A stretch of DNA of 43,945 nt from Candidatus Binatia bacterium (GCA_022827045.1 JAJDTQ010000206.1:1-43945); one strand, 5' to 3'. Positions 1-14,265 are shown, numbered from the stretch's first letter. The notes: generated from the letters alone by a model not told the origin. Numbers and translations: made by a program.

Positions 1-115
1 TCCTTCGACTTCGCTCCGCGAAGCCTGTCCTGAGCTTGTCGAAGGGCTCAGGACGAACGGGAATCATCGTCCTTACAGTCGTTCCGTCCTGAGCGGAGCG
101 AAGTCGAAGGACGCC
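1..115. repeat. Dispersed palindromic repeat, copy A (upstream of rlmN)
   Basis: The ends are perfect 19-nt inverted repeats: positions 1-19 (TCCTTCGACTTCGCTCCGC) and its complement at 93-111. An inner inverted repeat, TCCTGAGC/GCTCAGGA, lies around 28-53. Related copies occur at 2161-2270 and 11447-11551. The element may extend left of the window. Its right end (AAGGACGCC) lies 11 nt from the rlmN start codon, so it forms that gene's leader. No coding capacity is seen. Confidence 0.8.
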
Positions 116-126
116 ATATTTGGACA

Positions 127-1272
127 ATGGAACACGTCCGCTCCAGCAATACCCGACGCCCGTTCGCAGACCTGGGCCATGCCGAGCTGAGCGCGTGGCT
201 CGACGCGCGCGGCCTTCCCGCCTATCGCGCCCATCAGGTACGGCGGTGGCTGTTCCAGAAGCACGCGACCGCTTTCGAGAACATGACCGATGTTCCGCGG
301 GAACTGCGGCAGGAGCTGGCGCGGGAATTCGATATCGGCAGTCTAGTGGTGCAGCGGCAACACCGTTCCCGGGACGGGACCGTCAAGTATTTGCTGCGTC
401 TGAACGACGGCGCCGTCGTCGAGGCCGTCTACATACCGGAACCGGACCGGGTCACCCTGTGCGTGTCCACGCAGGCCGGGTGCGGCCTGGGTTGCACGTT
501 CTGCGCCACCGCGCGGATGGGACTGCAGCGCAATCTCACCCAGGCGGAGATCGTCGACCAGATCCTGGAAGCACAGCGCCGCGCCCCCGGGGACACGCGC
601 ATCTCGAATCTGGTCTTCATGGGCATGGGCGAGCCGCTGGCCAACTACGAGGCCACGCGCGGGGCGCTGGAGGTCATCACCGACGCCCGCAGCGGCATGG
701 GGATCTCGCCCCGCAAGATCACCGTCTCCACCGTGGGCCTGCTGCCGCAAATGCGCCGGCTGATGGAGGAAACCCGCGTCAATCTGGCCATCTCGCTCCA
801 TTCGGTGCGGGATGATGTACGCTCGGAGCTCATGCCGGTCAACCGAAAATACTCCGTCGAGCAGTTGCTGGAGTGCTGCCGGTCCCTGCCGGTGCCGCGG
901 CGCAAACGCATCACCTTCGAGTACCTTCTGCTGGGCGGCGTGAATGACGGCGACGCCGACGCGGCGGAGCTCGCGGCGAGGCTTCGGGGCATCCGCTGCA
1001 AGGTGAACCTGATACCGTTCAACCCTCACGAGGGCGGCGGGTACCGCCGGCCTTCGGACCATGTCATCGAGCGGTTCGGAGAGACGTTGCGCGCCCGCCG
1101 CATCCAGGCTCATGTGCGCCGGCCCCGGGGGGACGACATACAGGCCGCCTGCGGGCAGTTGTATCACGCGGCGACGGCACCGCCCGGTCCCGACGGCGGA
1201 CCGGGTCCGGTGGCGTTGACCGCCGGATTGCCGGTCGGCGTTAGGCGTTCCGCAAGCCCTGTCGGGAGATAG
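127..1272 (+). CDS. rlmN: 23S rRNA (adenine-2503-C2)-methyltransferase, radical SAM
   Basis: RlmN methylates C2 of A2503 in 23S rRNA (and A37 of some tRNAs) by radical SAM chemistry with a methyl-cysteine intermediate. The Fe-S cluster motif CGLGCTFC is visible, with Cys119, Cys123 and Cys126. The two mechanistic cysteines are at 112 (in TLCVSTQ) and 342 (in DDIQAACGQL); these correspond to Cys118 and Cys355 of the E. coli enzyme. The 381-residue length is slightly long for the family because about 35 Pro/Gly/Ala-rich residues follow the conserved end. The ATG at 127 gives the usual N-terminus. Its leader is the dispersed repeat. mtnP follows after 11 nt, so the two are probably cotranscribed. 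Confidence 0.95.
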   Translation: MEHVRSSNTRRPFADLGHAELSAWLDARGLPAYRAHQVRRWLFQKHATAFENMTDVPRELRQELAREFDIGSLVVQRQHRSRDGTVKYLLRLNDGAVVEAVYIPEPDRVTLCVSTQAGCGLGCTFCATARMGLQRNLTQAEIVDQILEAQRRAPGDTRISNLVFMGMGEPLANYEATRGALEVITDARSGMGISPRKITVSTVGLLPQMRRLMEETRVNLAISLHSVRDDVRSELMPVNRKYSVEQLLECCRSLPVPRRKRITFEYLLLGGVNDGDADAAELAARLRGIRCKVNLIPFNPHEGGGYRRPSDHVIERFGETLRARRIQAHVRRPRGDDIQAACGQLYHAATAPPGPDGGPGPVALTAGLPVGVRRSASPVGR

Positions 1273-1283
1273 GACGGGACAAG

Positions 1284-2147
1284 ATGGAGCAGACCACGAT
1301 ACTGGGTGTCATTGGCGGCACCGGGCTCTACGAGATGGAGGGGTTGAGCGGAGTGCGCGAGGTCGAGCTGGACACGCCGTTCGGCGCGCCCTCGGGCCCC
1401 TTCGTGCGGGGCTCCCTGGGCAGGGTCGAGATGGTCTTCCTGCCGCGCCACGGCAAGGGGCACCGGCTGCTGCCCACCGAGGTCAACAACCGCGCCAACA
1501 TCTTTGGCATGAAGAAGCTGGGGGTGGAAAGGATCCTGTCGGTGAGCGCGGTGGGCAGCCTCAAGGAGGAGATCGAGCCCGGGCACATGGTGCTTCCGGA
1601 CCAGTTCATCGACCGCACCTACCGGCGCTCGCCGACGTTCTTCGGTGACGGCGTGGTGGCCCACGTGCAGTTCGCGGACCCGTTCTGCAACGATCTGCGG
1701 GCGGTGGTGGCCGACGCGGCGGCCCAGGAGGACATCCGGGTGCACGGCCGCGGCACGTACGTGTGCATGGAGGGGCCGCAGTTCTCCACCCGGGCGGAGT
1801 CGGCGCTTCACCGGAGCTGGGGCGCGGACGTCATCGGCATGACCAACCTGCAGGAAGCCAAGCTGGCGCGCGAAGCGGAGATCTGCTTCGCCACCATGGC
1901 CATGGCGACGGACTACGACTGCTGGAACGAAGCCGCCGGCGACGTCGATATAGAGGAAATCATCGCGGTGCTGCAGCGGAACGCGGACGTCGCCAAGCGC
2001 ATCGTCCGGGGCACGGCGGAGCGCCTGTCGCGCGAGCGCAACTGCCCGTGCGCCACGGCGCTGGCCATGGCCATCGTCACGGACCGTTCGTTGATCCCGG
2101 CGGCCACGCGGGAGAAGCTGGGGCCGCTGGTGGCCAAATATCTCTAG
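1284..2147 (+). CDS. mtnP: S-methyl-5'-thioadenosine phosphorylase
   Basis: A purine/nucleoside phosphorylase family 2 protein of 287 residues, the normal length. It cleaves methylthioadenosine with phosphate to adenine and 5-methylthioribose-1-phosphate, recycling the by-product of polyamine synthesis. The N-terminal phosphate loop GVIGGTGLY is at about residues 8-16. The MTAP-type segments NNRANIFGMKKLGV, MEGPQFSTRAES and GMTNLQEAKLAREAEICF are all present. It lies 11 nt after rlmN and is followed by a PfkB-family kinase after a repeat-containing gap. A hypoxanthine- or inosine-preferring relative cannot be fully excluded without substrate data, but MTAP is the best call. Confidence 0.92.
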   Translation: MEQTTILGVIGGTGLYEMEGLSGVREVELDTPFGAPSGPFVRGSLGRVEMVFLPRHGKGHRLLPTEVNNRANIFGMKKLGVERILSVSAVGSLKEEIEPGHMVLPDQFIDRTYRRSPTFFGDGVVAHVQFADPFCNDLRAVVADAAAQEDIRVHGRGTYVCMEGPQFSTRAESALHRSWGADVIGMTNLQEAKLAREAEICFATMAMATDYDCWNEAAGDVDIEEIIAVLQRNADVAKRIVRGTAERLSRERNCPCATALAMAIVTDRSLIPAATREKLGPLVAKYL

Positions 2148-2160
2148 CATTCATCTTGAG

Positions 2161-2270
2161 AGGACGTCCTTCGACTTCGCTTCCCTACACTCAGGACGAA
2201 CGTGATGAGTTTCCTGACCGTTCGTCATGAGCGTTGCGTAGCGCCAGCGAAGCGAATTCGAAGGACGGCA
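2161..2270. repeat. Dispersed palindromic repeat, copy B
   Basis: Arms GTCCTTCGACTTCGCT (2166-2181) and AGCGAATTCGAAGGAC (2251-2266) are complementary with one mismatch. The core is more diverged than in copies A and C. It fills the mtnP-PfkB gap. An open frame running back through it to 2234 is an artefact of the repeat; the kinase start is downstream at 2291. Confidence 0.75.
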
Positions 2271-2290
2271 TTTCCGGGGGGACTACGTCT

Positions 2291-3196
2291 ATGAGTGTTC
2301 TGGTGGTTGGATCGATGGCCTTCGATTCCATCGAGACGCCGCACGGCCGGGCCGATCGGGTCCTCGGAGGGTCGGCGGCGTACTTCGCGCTGGCCGCCGC
2401 GTTTTTCGCGCCCGTTAGGATCGTCGGCGTGGTAGGCAGGGACTTTCCCGAGGACCACTTGACCGCGCTGTCGCGCAGTGGCGTGGACCTCGAAGGTTTG
2501 CAGCGTACCGAGGGCAAGACGTTCTTCTGGCACGGCCGGTACCACGAGGACCTGAACGTTCGCGATACGCTGGAGGTCCAGCTCAACGTGCTGGAGGACT
2601 TCGTTCCGCACATGCCCCCCGGCTACGAGGAGACGGAGTACGCCTTCCTCGGTAACATGCACCCGGATGCGCAGTTGGACGTGATGTCGCGCTTGAAACG
2701 GCCGCGGCTGGTGGCCTGCGATACCATGGATCACTGGATCCGGGAGAATCCCGGGGAGTTGCGGAAGGTCCTGGAACGGGTCGAGACCGTGATCATCAAC
2801 GACTCGGAAGCGCGCATGCTGAGCGGACACAACAACATCGTCCGGGCGGCCCGCGCGATTCTCAAGATGGGTCCCCGCGTGGTGCTCATCAAGCGCGGCG
2901 AGTACGGCGTGTTCCAGTTCTCGGACGACGCGACCTTCGTGGTGCCGGCCTATCCCCTGGAAGAGGTCCTGGACCCGACGGGCGCCGGCGACTCCTTCGC
3001 CGGCGCGTTCATGGGATGCCTGGCCTCGGGCGCCGGCGCGGGCGACCGCGCGCTGCGCCGCGCCATCGTCTACGGCAACGTCACCGCCTCCTTCACGGTG
3101 GAGGATTTCGGGCCCCGGCGCCTGATCGCGCTGGAAAGGGACGAGATCGACGAGCGCTACCGGCGCTTCGTCGAGTTGACCCGCTTTCATGACTAG
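2291..3196 (+). CDS. PfkB-family (ribokinase-like) sugar or nucleoside kinase
   Basis: A 301-residue PfkB-family kinase. The C-terminal signature DPTGAGDSFAGAF holds the anion hole and catalytic Asp; the N-terminal GGSAAYFALAAAFF region is the sugar-binding glycine motif. The ATG at 2291 is chosen because a GGGGGGA ribosome-binding site lies about 8 nt upstream and because the upstream in-frame extension is repeat DNA. Position directly after mtnP suggests, but does not prove, a substrate from the methylthioribose/adenosine salvage route; adenosine kinase and ribokinase-like activity are both possible. ugd follows after 21 nt. Confidence 0.85.
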   Translation: MSVLVVGSMAFDSIETPHGRADRVLGGSAAYFALAAAFFAPVRIVGVVGRDFPEDHLTALSRSGVDLEGLQRTEGKTFFWHGRYHEDLNVRDTLEVQLNVLEDFVPHMPPGYEETEYAFLGNMHPDAQLDVMSRLKRPRLVACDTMDHWIRENPGELRKVLERVETVIINDSEARMLSGHNNIVRAARAILKMGPRVVLIKRGEYGVFQFSDDATFVVPAYPLEEVLDPTGAGDSFAGAFMGCLASGAGAGDRALRRAIVYGNVTASFTVEDFGPRRLIALERDEIDERYRRFVELTRFHD

Positions 3197-3217
3197 CGTC
3201 CGGTCCGGTTCAGTCGC

Positions 3218-4522
3218 ATGAACATCGCAATGATCGGCACGGGCTACGTGGGGCTGGTAACGGGGAGCTGCTTCGCCGAGACCGGCAATGACGTGGTCTG
3301 TGTCGACATCGACAAGGCGAAGATCGCGCAGCTGCGGAACGGCACGGTTCCGCTCTACGAGTTGGGACTCGAGGAGCTGATCCAGCGCAACACCCGCGAG
3401 GGGAGGCTTGCCTTCTGCACCGATCTGGCCGAGGCCGTGAAACGCGCGGAGGTCGTCTTCATCGCCGTGGGCACGCCCCAGGTATCGGAGGGCGGCGCCG
3501 ACCTGAGCCAGGTCTTCGCGGTGGCGGAAGACATCGCCCGGGCCATGAACGGCGGCAAGATCGTCGTCACCAAGAGCACGGTTCCGGTGGGCACGGCGGC
3601 GCGGGTCAGGGAGATCATCGAAGCCGGGACCGGACATCCGGTGGCGGTAGTCTCCAATCCGGAGTTCCTGAAGGAGGGGACCGCGGTCGAGGACTTCATG
3701 AAGCCCGACCGCGTCGTGCTGGGGGGTGAAGATGTAGCCGCGCTGGAGCGTCTCAAGAGCCTTTACGAACCCTTCGTGCCCAGGGGAAACCCGATCATAC
3801 TCACGGACTCCCGTAGCGCCGAGATGAGCAAGTACGCCGCCAACGCCATGCTGGCCACCAAGATCTCCTTCATCAACGAGACCGCGCGTCTGTGCGAGAA
3901 GGAGGGGGCCGACATCGAGCAGGTGCGGCGCGTTATGGGGCTGGACCACCGCATCGGTCCTCACTTCATCTATCCCGGCATCGGCTTCGGCGGCTCCTGT
4001 CTGCCCAAGGACATCCGAGCGATGATCGCCATGGGCGGGGACGAGTTGGAGATGCCGTTGCTGCGGGCCGTGGACCGGGTCAACGAAACCCAGAAGGACT
4101 TGCTGCTGGATAAAGTCAGCCGGCATTTCGACGAGGGGTTGGCCCAACGCACCCTTGCGGTCTGGGGCCTTGCCTTCAAGGCCCGTACCGACGACATGCG
4201 CGAGGCTCCGGCCCTGCGGGTCGTCGACGGGCTGCTGGAGGCCGGCGCGCATGTGCGCGCGTTCGATCCCGAGGCCATGAAGGAGGCGCGGAAGCGTTAC
4301 GGCGACCGCATCGAGTACGGCGCCAACAACTACGAGGTTGCCGAGGGCGCCGACGCCGTGCTGATCCTGACCGAATGGAACGAGTTCCGCAGTCCCGATT
4401 TCCCGCGCCTGAAGGAACTGCTGCGCCGGCCCGTGCTGTTCGACGGCCGCAACCTCTACGATCCCGTGGCGATGCAACGGCACGGTTTCGTCTACTATTC
4501 CATAGGACGGGGCCGTGGATAG
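3218..4522 (+). CDS. ugd: UDP-glucose 6-dehydrogenase
   Basis: A 434-residue UDP-glucose/GDP-mannose dehydrogenase. It oxidises UDP-glucose twice with NAD+ to UDP-glucuronate, a precursor of surface polysaccharides. The Rossmann motif [11 protein letters not shown] is at residues 6-16, the central substrate domain is at about 200-300, and the active-site loop [10 protein letters not shown] holds the nucleophile Cys261. The C-terminal UDP-binding domain is complete ([17 protein letters not shown]). The stop overlaps the lepA start by 8 nt, which implies translational coupling. Confidence 0.93.
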   Translation: MNIAMIGTGYVGLVTGSCFAETGNDVVCVDIDKAKIAQLRNGTVPLYELGLEELIQRNTREGRLAFCTDLAEAVKRAEVVFIAVGTPQVSEGGADLSQVFAVAEDIARAMNGGKIVVTKSTVPVGTAARVREIIEAGTGHPVAVVSNPEFLKEGTAVEDFMKPDRVVLGGEDVAALERLKSLYEPFVPRGNPIILTDSRSAEMSKYAANAMLATKISFINETARLCEKEGADIEQVRRVMGLDHRIGPHFIYPGIGFGGSCLPKDIRAMIAMGGDELEMPLLRAVDRVNETQKDLLLDKVSRHFDEGLAQRTLAVWGLAFKARTDDMREAPALRVVDGLLEAGAHVRAFDPEAMKEARKRYGDRIEYGANNYEVAEGADAVLILTEWNEFRSPDFPRLKELLRRPVLFDGRNLYDPVAMQRHGFVYYSIGRGRG

Positions 4523-6308
4523 CAGCCGCATACGGAACTTCTGCATCATCGCCCACATCGACCACGGCAAGTCGACGCTGGCGGATCGATTGCTGGAGCA
4601 CACCGGCGCGCTAAGCGAGCGCGAGAAGACCGACCAGTTCCTGGACAAGATGGAGCTGGAACGCGAGCGCGGCATCACCATCAAGGCCAGCCCGGTGCGG
4701 CTGCAATACCGTTCCGGAAGCGGCGAGGACTACGTTTTGAACCTCATCGACACGCCCGGGCACGTGGATTTCTCCTACGAGGTCTCCCGCAGCCTGTCGG
4801 CGTGCGAGGGTGCGATCCTGGTGGTCGACGCCGCCCAGGGGGTGGAGGCCCAGACGGTGGCTAACGTCTACCTGGCGCTGGACCACGACCTCCAGGTGCT
4901 TCCCGTCATCAACAAGATCGACCTGCCCAGTGCGGACCCGGAGCGGGTCAAGCGGGAGTTGGAGGACATCATCGGCCTGGACGGCTCCCAGGCCATCCTG
5001 GCCAGCGCCAAGAACGGCGTCGGCATCGAGTCCGTGCTGGAAGGTATCGTCGCGAACTTCCCGCCCCCCGCGAGCGAGCGGGAGGCGCCCCTGCGCGGTC
5101 TGGTCTTCGACAGTTGGTTCGATCCCTATCACGGCGCGGTGATCCTGCTGCGGATCTTCGAAGGAAGCGTCCGCAACGGCGACTCCATTCGCCTGATGTC
5201 TACCGGCGGGGTGTTCGAGGTCAACCGGCTGGGCGTCTTCGCTCCCGGCCCCGTGGAAGTCGGGAGCCTCGGGCCGGGCGAGGTGGGCTTTCTCATGGCG
5301 TCGATCAAGAACATCCATGAGGCCCGCATCGGCGATACCGTCACGATCCACAAGCGCGCCGCCAAGGAACCCTTGGCCGGTTTCCGGCCGTTGAAGCCCA
5401 TGGTGTTCAGCGGCCTTTATCCGGCGGACTCGGGCCAGTACCAGGCGCTGCGAACCGCCCTGGAGAAGCTGAGTCTGAACGATTCGTCCTTCACCTTCGA
5501 GGCTGAGACCTCCCAGGCCCTGGGCTTCGGCTTCCGTTGCGGTTTCCTCGGTCTGCTCCATCTGGACATCGTACGCGAGCGGCTGGAGCGCGAGTTCGAC
5601 CTGGCACTCATCACCACGGCCCCCACGGTGGTCTACCAGGTGACCACCCACGCCGGCGAGGTCCTGTCCATCGACAATCCGGTGGCTTTCCCCAACGAGG
5701 CCGACATCGAAACCATCGAGGAGCCGTTCATCCTGGCCACCATCCACCTTCCCAAGGACTATCTCGGGGGCGTGTTCAAGCTGTGCGAGGAAAAGCGCGG
5801 GATTCAGCAGGAGTTGCGCTACCTCGGCCCCAACCGGGCCATGGTCACCTACGAGCTGCCGCTCAACGAGATCGTCTACGACTTCTACGATCGCCTCAAG
5901 TCCCTCAGCCGGGGCTACGCTTCCATGGACTACGAAATGGCGGGCATGCGCCCGTCGAAGCTGGCCAAGCTCGACATCCGCATCAACGGCGACCTGGTTG
6001 ACGCCATGTCGCTGATCGTGCACCGCGACAAGGCGTACGTGCGCGGCCGGGACATGGTGCAGCGCATGCGCGAGTTGATCCCGCGCCAGCTCTTCGAGGT
6101 GGTGATCCAGGCGGCCATCGGCAGCCGCATCATCGCCCGGGAGTCGGTCAAGGCGCTGCGCAAGAATGTCACCGCCAAGTGCTACGGCGGCGACATCACC
6201 CGCAAGCGCAAGCTCCTGGAACGGCAGAAGGAGGGCAAGAAGCGCATGAAGTCGGTGGGGCGGGTGGAGATACCCCAGGAGGCATTCCTGGCGGCGCTGA
6301 AGGTCTGA
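4515..6308 (+). CDS. lepA: Elongation factor 4 (LepA), back-translocating GTPase
   Basis: A 597-residue translational GTPase, the family's usual length. It binds ribosomes under stress and affects translocation and initiation. The G1 motif AHIDHGKST is at residues 11-19, followed by DTPGHVDF (G3) and NKID (G4). The EF4-specific C-terminal domain is complete, ending in the basic [26 protein letters not shown] region and the [11 protein letters not shown] motif. The start is GTG at 4515, inside the ugd end. lepB follows after 88 nt; lepA-lepB is a classic pair. Confidence 0.97.
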   Translation: MDSSRIRNFCIIAHIDHGKSTLADRLLEHTGALSEREKTDQFLDKMELERERGITIKASPVRLQYRSGSGEDYVLNLIDTPGHVDFSYEVSRSLSACEGAILVVDAAQGVEAQTVANVYLALDHDLQVLPVINKIDLPSADPERVKRELEDIIGLDGSQAILASAKNGVGIESVLEGIVANFPPPASEREAPLRGLVFDSWFDPYHGAVILLRIFEGSVRNGDSIRLMSTGGVFEVNRLGVFAPGPVEVGSLGPGEVGFLMASIKNIHEARIGDTVTIHKRAAKEPLAGFRPLKPMVFSGLYPADSGQYQALRTALEKLSLNDSSFTFEAETSQALGFGFRCGFLGLLHLDIVRERLEREFDLALITTAPTVVYQVTTHAGEVLSIDNPVAFPNEADIETIEEPFILATIHLPKDYLGGVFKLCEEKRGIQQELRYLGPNRAMVTYELPLNEIVYDFYDRLKSLSRGYASMDYEMAGMRPSKLAKLDIRINGDLVDAMSLIVHRDKAYVRGRDMVQRMRELIPRQLFEVVIQAAIGSRIIARESVKALRKNVTAKCYGGDITRKRKLLERQKEGKKRMKSVGRVEIPQEAFLAALKV

Positions 6309-6338
6309 TTTCAAAGTTGCCGGTCGAGGTGTTAAATG

Positions 6339-6363
6339 TAGAGGCGGGCTTCGAACCCGCCCG
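6339..6363. repeat. Small GC-rich hairpin in the lepA-lepB gap
   Basis: GTAGAGGCGGG followed by CTTCGAA and CCCGCC forms a 6-bp GC stem with a 7-nt loop. The GTAG(A/G)GGCG opening resembles the palindrome at 37682-37709, so both may belong to one class of small dispersed repeats. No U-run follows, so termination is unlikely. Confidence 0.5.
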
Positions 6364-6396
6364 CGCAAGGGAAGAGCACCAAGGAAATCTCAGTAC

Positions 6397-7059
6397 GTGG
6401 CCAGATTCGGCAAGTCCAGAAAAAGCGTCTTCCGGGAATATACGGAAGCCATCCTCATCGCCCTCGTGGCCGCGTTGTTCCTGCGCGCCTTCGTGGTGCA
6501 GGCTTTCAAGATCCCGTCGGGTTCCATGATCCCCACTCTGGCCATCGGCGACCACATCCTGGTGAACAAGCTGTCCTACGGCGTGCGCCTTCCGGACGTC
6601 AACTGGGTGCCGTTCGCCGGCTGTGTCGACCTCGCCCGCGGTTCCCACGTGATGGAGTGGGACATGCCGGAGCGCGGCGACGTCATCGTGTTCGTCTATC
6701 CCAGGGACCGCTGCAAGGATTTCATCAAGCGCGTGGTGGGTGTACCGGGCGACGACGTGGTCATCCGTGACAAGAAGCTCTACATCAACGGAGAGGCCGT
6801 CGAGGACGCACACGCTCATTTCGAAGAGCGGGGAATAACCCTGGGCGTCGACCACGTTCGCGACAATCTCGGCCCGGTGAAGGTCCCGGAGGGACACGTG
6901 TTCGTCATGGGCGACAACCGGGACCGCAGCTTCGACAGCCGCTTCTGGGGGTTCGTCCCCATCGAGGACGTCCGCGGCCGGGCCTTCGTCAAGTACTGGT
7001 CCTGGGACTCGGAAAAGAGCTGGCCCCGCTGGTGGCGCATCGGCGGCCTCATCTATTGA
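6397..7059 (+). CDS. lepB: Signal peptidase I
   Basis: A 220-residue type I signal peptidase that removes signal peptides from exported proteins at the outer face of the inner membrane. A single N-terminal membrane segment (about residues 17-36) precedes the catalytic Ser43 in PSGSMIPTL. The general-base Lys111 is in [11 protein letters not shown], and the C-terminal box [14 protein letters not shown] is present. The start is GTG at 6397, preceded by AAGGAAAT about 10 nt away. carA follows after 25 nt. Confidence 0.95.
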   Translation: MARFGKSRKSVFREYTEAILIALVAALFLRAFVVQAFKIPSGSMIPTLAIGDHILVNKLSYGVRLPDVNWVPFAGCVDLARGSHVMEWDMPERGDVIVFVYPRDRCKDFIKRVVGVPGDDVVIRDKKLYINGEAVEDAHAHFEERGITLGVDHVRDNLGPVKVPEGHVFVMGDNRDRSFDSRFWGFVPIEDVRGRAFVKYWSWDSEKSWPRWWRIGGLIY

Positions 7060-7084
7060 ACAGACGGACGGGCCGCTTCATCTC

Positions 7085-8203
<1,119 letters not shown>

Positions 8204-8204
8204 C

Positions 8205-11423
<3,219 letters not shown>

Positions 11424-11431
11424 ACCTGCGG

Positions 11432-11451
11432 GAGGGCCTTGCATAGCCCTC
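11432..11451 (+). terminator. Possible weak hairpin after carB
   Basis: GAGGGC (11432-11437) pairs with GCCCTC (11446-11451) across an 8-nt loop, 8 nt after the carB stop. No U-tract follows, so it could be a pause or processing site rather than an intrinsic terminator. Confidence 0.3.
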
Positions 11452-11551
11452 GTCCGTTCGTCCCGAGCCCTTCGTCAGGCCTGTCCTAAGCTTGTCGAAG
11501 GGCTCAGGACAGGCGTAGCGAAGCGTCAGCGGAGCGAAGTCAAAGGACGCC
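11447..11551. repeat. Dispersed palindromic repeat, copy C (leader of recG)
   Basis: The inner arms GCCTGTCCTAAGC (11479-11491) and GCTCAGGACAGGC (11502-11514) are complementary with one mismatch. The right end at 11529-11551 matches the right end of copy A except for one base. The terminal AAAGGAC lies about 8 nt before the recG GTG start, so the repeat appears to supply the Shine-Dalgarno sequence of recG. Confidence 0.75.
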
Positions 11552-11554
11552 GTT

Positions 11555-13771
11555 GTGCCTCAACCCTATCACGTCACTTCCATCGCTCCCGCCGACTGTC
11601 ATCAGGCATTGCAGGCGGGTCTGGATGTCCTGAAAGGCGTTGGGCCTGTGCGGGCCGCGCAACTCGCCCACCGCGAGCTCGCCACCGTCGAGGACCTGCT
11701 CTACCACCTCCCTTTCCGCTACGAGGACCGTCGTGAGGTGCGGGCCATCTCCGGGGCCGCGGCCGGTGAGAGCGCCAGCTTCGTGGGCCGCCTGACCAGC
11801 CTCAGGGCGGGCCGGATTCGCGGAGGCCGCCGCATTCTCACGGCCACGCTGACCGACGACACCGGCAGCCTGGAGCTGGTCTGGTTCAACCCGCCCCGGT
11901 ATATCGCCGATGCGTTGCGCACCGGCCAGCGCCTTTCCATTCATGGGAGGGTGGCGTCCGGACGTGGCACCCGGCTGAACATTCCCCACCCGGAGTTCGA
12001 GGTCCTCGACGAGGGAACGGAGCGGCAGCCCGAGGTGCGGCCGGTGTATGAAAAACCCGGTGACATCTCGCAGACCAACCTGCGCGGTTGGGTGGCCCAG
12101 GCCCTGGAGCGGTTCGGCGGGTTCCTGCCCAGTTTCATTCCTCCGGAGGTAGCGCAACGGCAGCGGCTTATGGATCTGCGACAAGCTCTGGAGGCAATTC
12201 ACCTTCCGTCGCTCGGGAGGGAGGACACGTCCGAGCCCAGACATCCGCGCGCGGACGGTGCGGACGATCCGGCAGCGTTGGAGCAGAAGCGGGCCGCTGC
12301 TCGCCGGTCGCTCGCGTTCGACGAGATCTTCTACTTTCAACTGGCCCTCGCCCGGCGACAGCGGGAGCGATTGGAGACCACGGGCTTTCGCTCGCCGGAG
12401 CGGCCGGGCTCGCTCACCCACGGGATGCGGGAGCTGCTCCCTTACCGCCTGACCGCCGGGCAGGAGCGGGTGCTTCAGGAAATCTACCGGGACATGGAGT
12501 CGCCCAATCCCATGCGCCGGCTGCTGCAGGGCGACGTGGGGTCGGGCAAGACGGTCATCGCGTGGCTCAGCGCCCTGCGGGCCATGGAGAACGGCCGCCA
12601 GGCACTGCTGCTGGCCCCCACGGAGTTACTTGCAGAGCAACACTACGAAAGGCTCCAGCCCTACGCGGAGAGGCTGGGGGCGCGCGTGGCGTTGCTATCG
12701 GGCTCGCTTTCCGGGGGTGCGCGCAGGGAGACCACCGAACGTATTGGCGACGGTGGGGTGGACTTCGTCGTGGGCACGCATGCCCTCATCCAGGAGGGGG
12801 TTTCGGTGCCGCGCATGGGGCTGGGTATCGTCGACGAGCAGCACCGCTTCGGGGTGAGCCAGCGGGACGCGTTCGCACGGCTCCCCTTGCGGGACGCGGC
12901 GGCTGGCAGCTCCGCACCCGAGCCGGATCTGCTGCTGATGAGTGCCACACCCATCCCCCGCACCCTTGCCATGGTCCTGTCGGGCGACCTGGAGGTGTCG
13001 CTGCTGGACGAGACGCCGCCGGGTCGGACGCCGGTGCGCACGGTGGTGGTTCAGGAGGGACAGCGTCAGAGGGTTTACGAGCGCGTCCGTGCGGCGGTGG
13101 CGGACGGGCGCCAAGCGTACCTGGTCTATCCGCTGGTGGAGGACTCGGACAAGATGCCCATGGCCGCGGCCGAGAGCATGGCGCGGGAACTGTCCGGAAG
13201 CGTTATGAAGGGGCTTCGCATGGGCCTGGTCCACGGCCAGATGCCCGTCGGCGAGCGAGACCAGGTCATGCGGCGTTTCCGGCAGGGGGAGATCCAGGTG
13301 CTGGCGGCCACCACCGTCATCGAGGTGGGCATCGACGTGCCCGGCGCCACCCTCATGGTCGTGGAACACGCGGAGCGCTTCGGACTCGCCCAGTTGCATC
13401 AACTCCGGGGTCGGGTAGGGCGGGGCCGGGAAGAATCCCACTGTGTCCTGATCCATTACGGCTCCCGAGACGATGACTCCCGCCGGCGCCTGGAGGTTCT
13501 GGAGCAGGCCGCCGACGGGTTCGAGGTGGCCGAGGCCGACCTGCGTTTCCGCGGCGCCGGCGAAATCCTCGGCACGCGTCAGGCCGGATTCCAGGGATTC
13601 CGGGTGGCCCACCTCGTCCACGACCACGAGGTGCTTCAGGCCGCGCGCCAAGAGGCCCGCGGTTGGCTCTCCGGGGATCCGGAGCTCCGAAACGAGGTCT
13701 CCCGACGTCTGCGGGCGGTCCTGGAATACCGTTGGGGAGACAGCATGCGGCTGGGAGCGTCGCCGGACTAA
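11555..13771 (+). CDS. recG: ATP-dependent DNA helicase RecG
   Basis: A 738-residue superfamily 2 helicase that remodels stalled forks and branched DNA. The N-terminal wedge/OB-fold domain (about residues 20-190) contains GVGPVRAAQLAHRELATVEDLLYHLP in part. Walker A GDVGSGKT is at 326-333, the DEQH box is in VDEQHRFG, and motif III is in LMSATPIPRT. The C-terminal helicase domain includes QLRGRVGRG and RFRGAGEILGTRQAG. The GTG at 11555 fits the repeat-derived ribosome-binding site; a short N-terminus is normal for some lineages. Confidence 0.95.
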   Translation: MPQPYHVTSIAPADCHQALQAGLDVLKGVGPVRAAQLAHRELATVEDLLYHLPFRYEDRREVRAISGAAAGESASFVGRLTSLRAGRIRGGRRILTATLTDDTGSLELVWFNPPRYIADALRTGQRLSIHGRVASGRGTRLNIPHPEFEVLDEGTERQPEVRPVYEKPGDISQTNLRGWVAQALERFGGFLPSFIPPEVAQRQRLMDLRQALEAIHLPSLGREDTSEPRHPRADGADDPAALEQKRAAARRSLAFDEIFYFQLALARRQRERLETTGFRSPERPGSLTHGMRELLPYRLTAGQERVLQEIYRDMESPNPMRRLLQGDVGSGKTVIAWLSALRAMENGRQALLLAPTELLAEQHYERLQPYAERLGARVALLSGSLSGGARRETTERIGDGGVDFVVGTHALIQEGVSVPRMGLGIVDEQHRFGVSQRDAFARLPLRDAAAGSSAPEPDLLLMSATPIPRTLAMVLSGDLEVSLLDETPPGRTPVRTVVVQEGQRQRVYERVRAAVADGRQAYLVYPLVEDSDKMPMAAAESMARELSGSVMKGLRMGLVHGQMPVGERDQVMRRFRQGEIQVLAATTVIEVGIDVPGATLMVVEHAERFGLAQLHQLRGRVGRGREESHCVLIHYGSRDDDSRRRLEVLEQAADGFEVAEADLRFRGAGEILGTRQAGFQGFRVAHLVHDHEVLQAARQEARGWLSGDPELRNEVSRRLRAVLEYRWGDSMRLGASPD

Positions 13772-13830
13772 ACACCTAGTGGGCGAAGAAGGCTAAAGGT
13801 TCCGTGTCCCCGGCCGATGTTAATGTATAA

Positions 13831-13861
13831 GGCGGCAATTGTCGCCACGGAAGGATTGACA
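13831..13861 (+). promoter_or_regulatory. Palindrome and consensus -35 box before the small coiled-coil gene
   Basis: GGCGGCAATTGTCGCC (13831-13846) is a 16-nt palindrome with one G-U pair. TTGACA, a perfect sigma-70 -35 hexamer, is at 13856-13861. The best -10 at 17-nt spacing, TGTTCT at 13879, matches only three positions, so the promoter is tentative. Confidence 0.3.
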
Positions 13862-13926
13862 TCCTCTGTGTTTCTTGGTGTTCTGTTCCAGAACCTTGTT
13901 CCGTGCGTCATTCGCAAGGGACCGCG

Positions 13927-14247
13927 ATGAGCTTGATCGTTTCAGAAATCTACGATGCCCTGGTGGCCGCCGGTGCCCCCGAGGAAAAGGCCAGGGCCGC
14001 CGCTGCCGCGATTCCAGTCGTAGAAACCCTCGCGACCAAGGACGACATTGCCGCGTTGAGACAGGACCTGACAGCGTTGAAGCTTGACGACATTGCCGGG
14101 ATCAAACAGGACGTGGCAGCGTTGAAGCTTGCCAACAAGGATGACATCGAGGCTTTGAGGCACGACGTCGCGGTCCTCAAACTGGCGGTCTTCAGCTTCG
14201 CCCCGGCTGTTCTGGCCTTGCTGGGCAAGCTGGTCTTCTTCCCTTAG
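13927..14247 (+). CDS. Small coiled-coil protein with a C-terminal membrane segment
   Basis: A 106-residue protein of unknown function. The middle (about residues 33-85) repeats a TKDDIAALRQDLTALK-like unit about three times with regular hydrophobic spacing, typical of a short coiled coil. The last 20 residues, AVFSFAPAVLALLGKLVFFP, are hydrophobic and could anchor it in the membrane. The layout resembles small DUF1640-like bacterial coiled-coil proteins, but no function is assigned. The ATG at 13927 has AAGGGA 7 nt upstream and is preferred over the weaker GTG at 13903. Confidence 0.7.
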   Translation: MSLIVSEIYDALVAAGAPEEKARAAAAAIPVVETLATKDDIAALRQDLTALKLDDIAGIKQDVAALKLANKDDIEALRHDVAVLKLAVFSFAPAVLALLGKLVFFP

Positions 14248-14265
14248 CGTCCTTTCTCGGCCCTC

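Noticed and set aside
2234..2290. Upstream extension of the PfkB kinase
   Set aside because: It lies in dispersed-repeat DNA; the downstream ATG at 2291 has a good ribosome-binding site and gives the family-like N-terminus.
2225..4684. 819-codon minus-strand frame opposite the PfkB and ugd genes
   Set aside because: It is a mirror of GC-rich genes on the plus strand with no recognisable motif; composition is typical of antisense shadows.
6341..6363. tRNA-like TTCGAA loop in the lepA-lepB gap
   Set aside because: Only a single short hairpin is present; there is no acceptor, D or anticodon arm around it.
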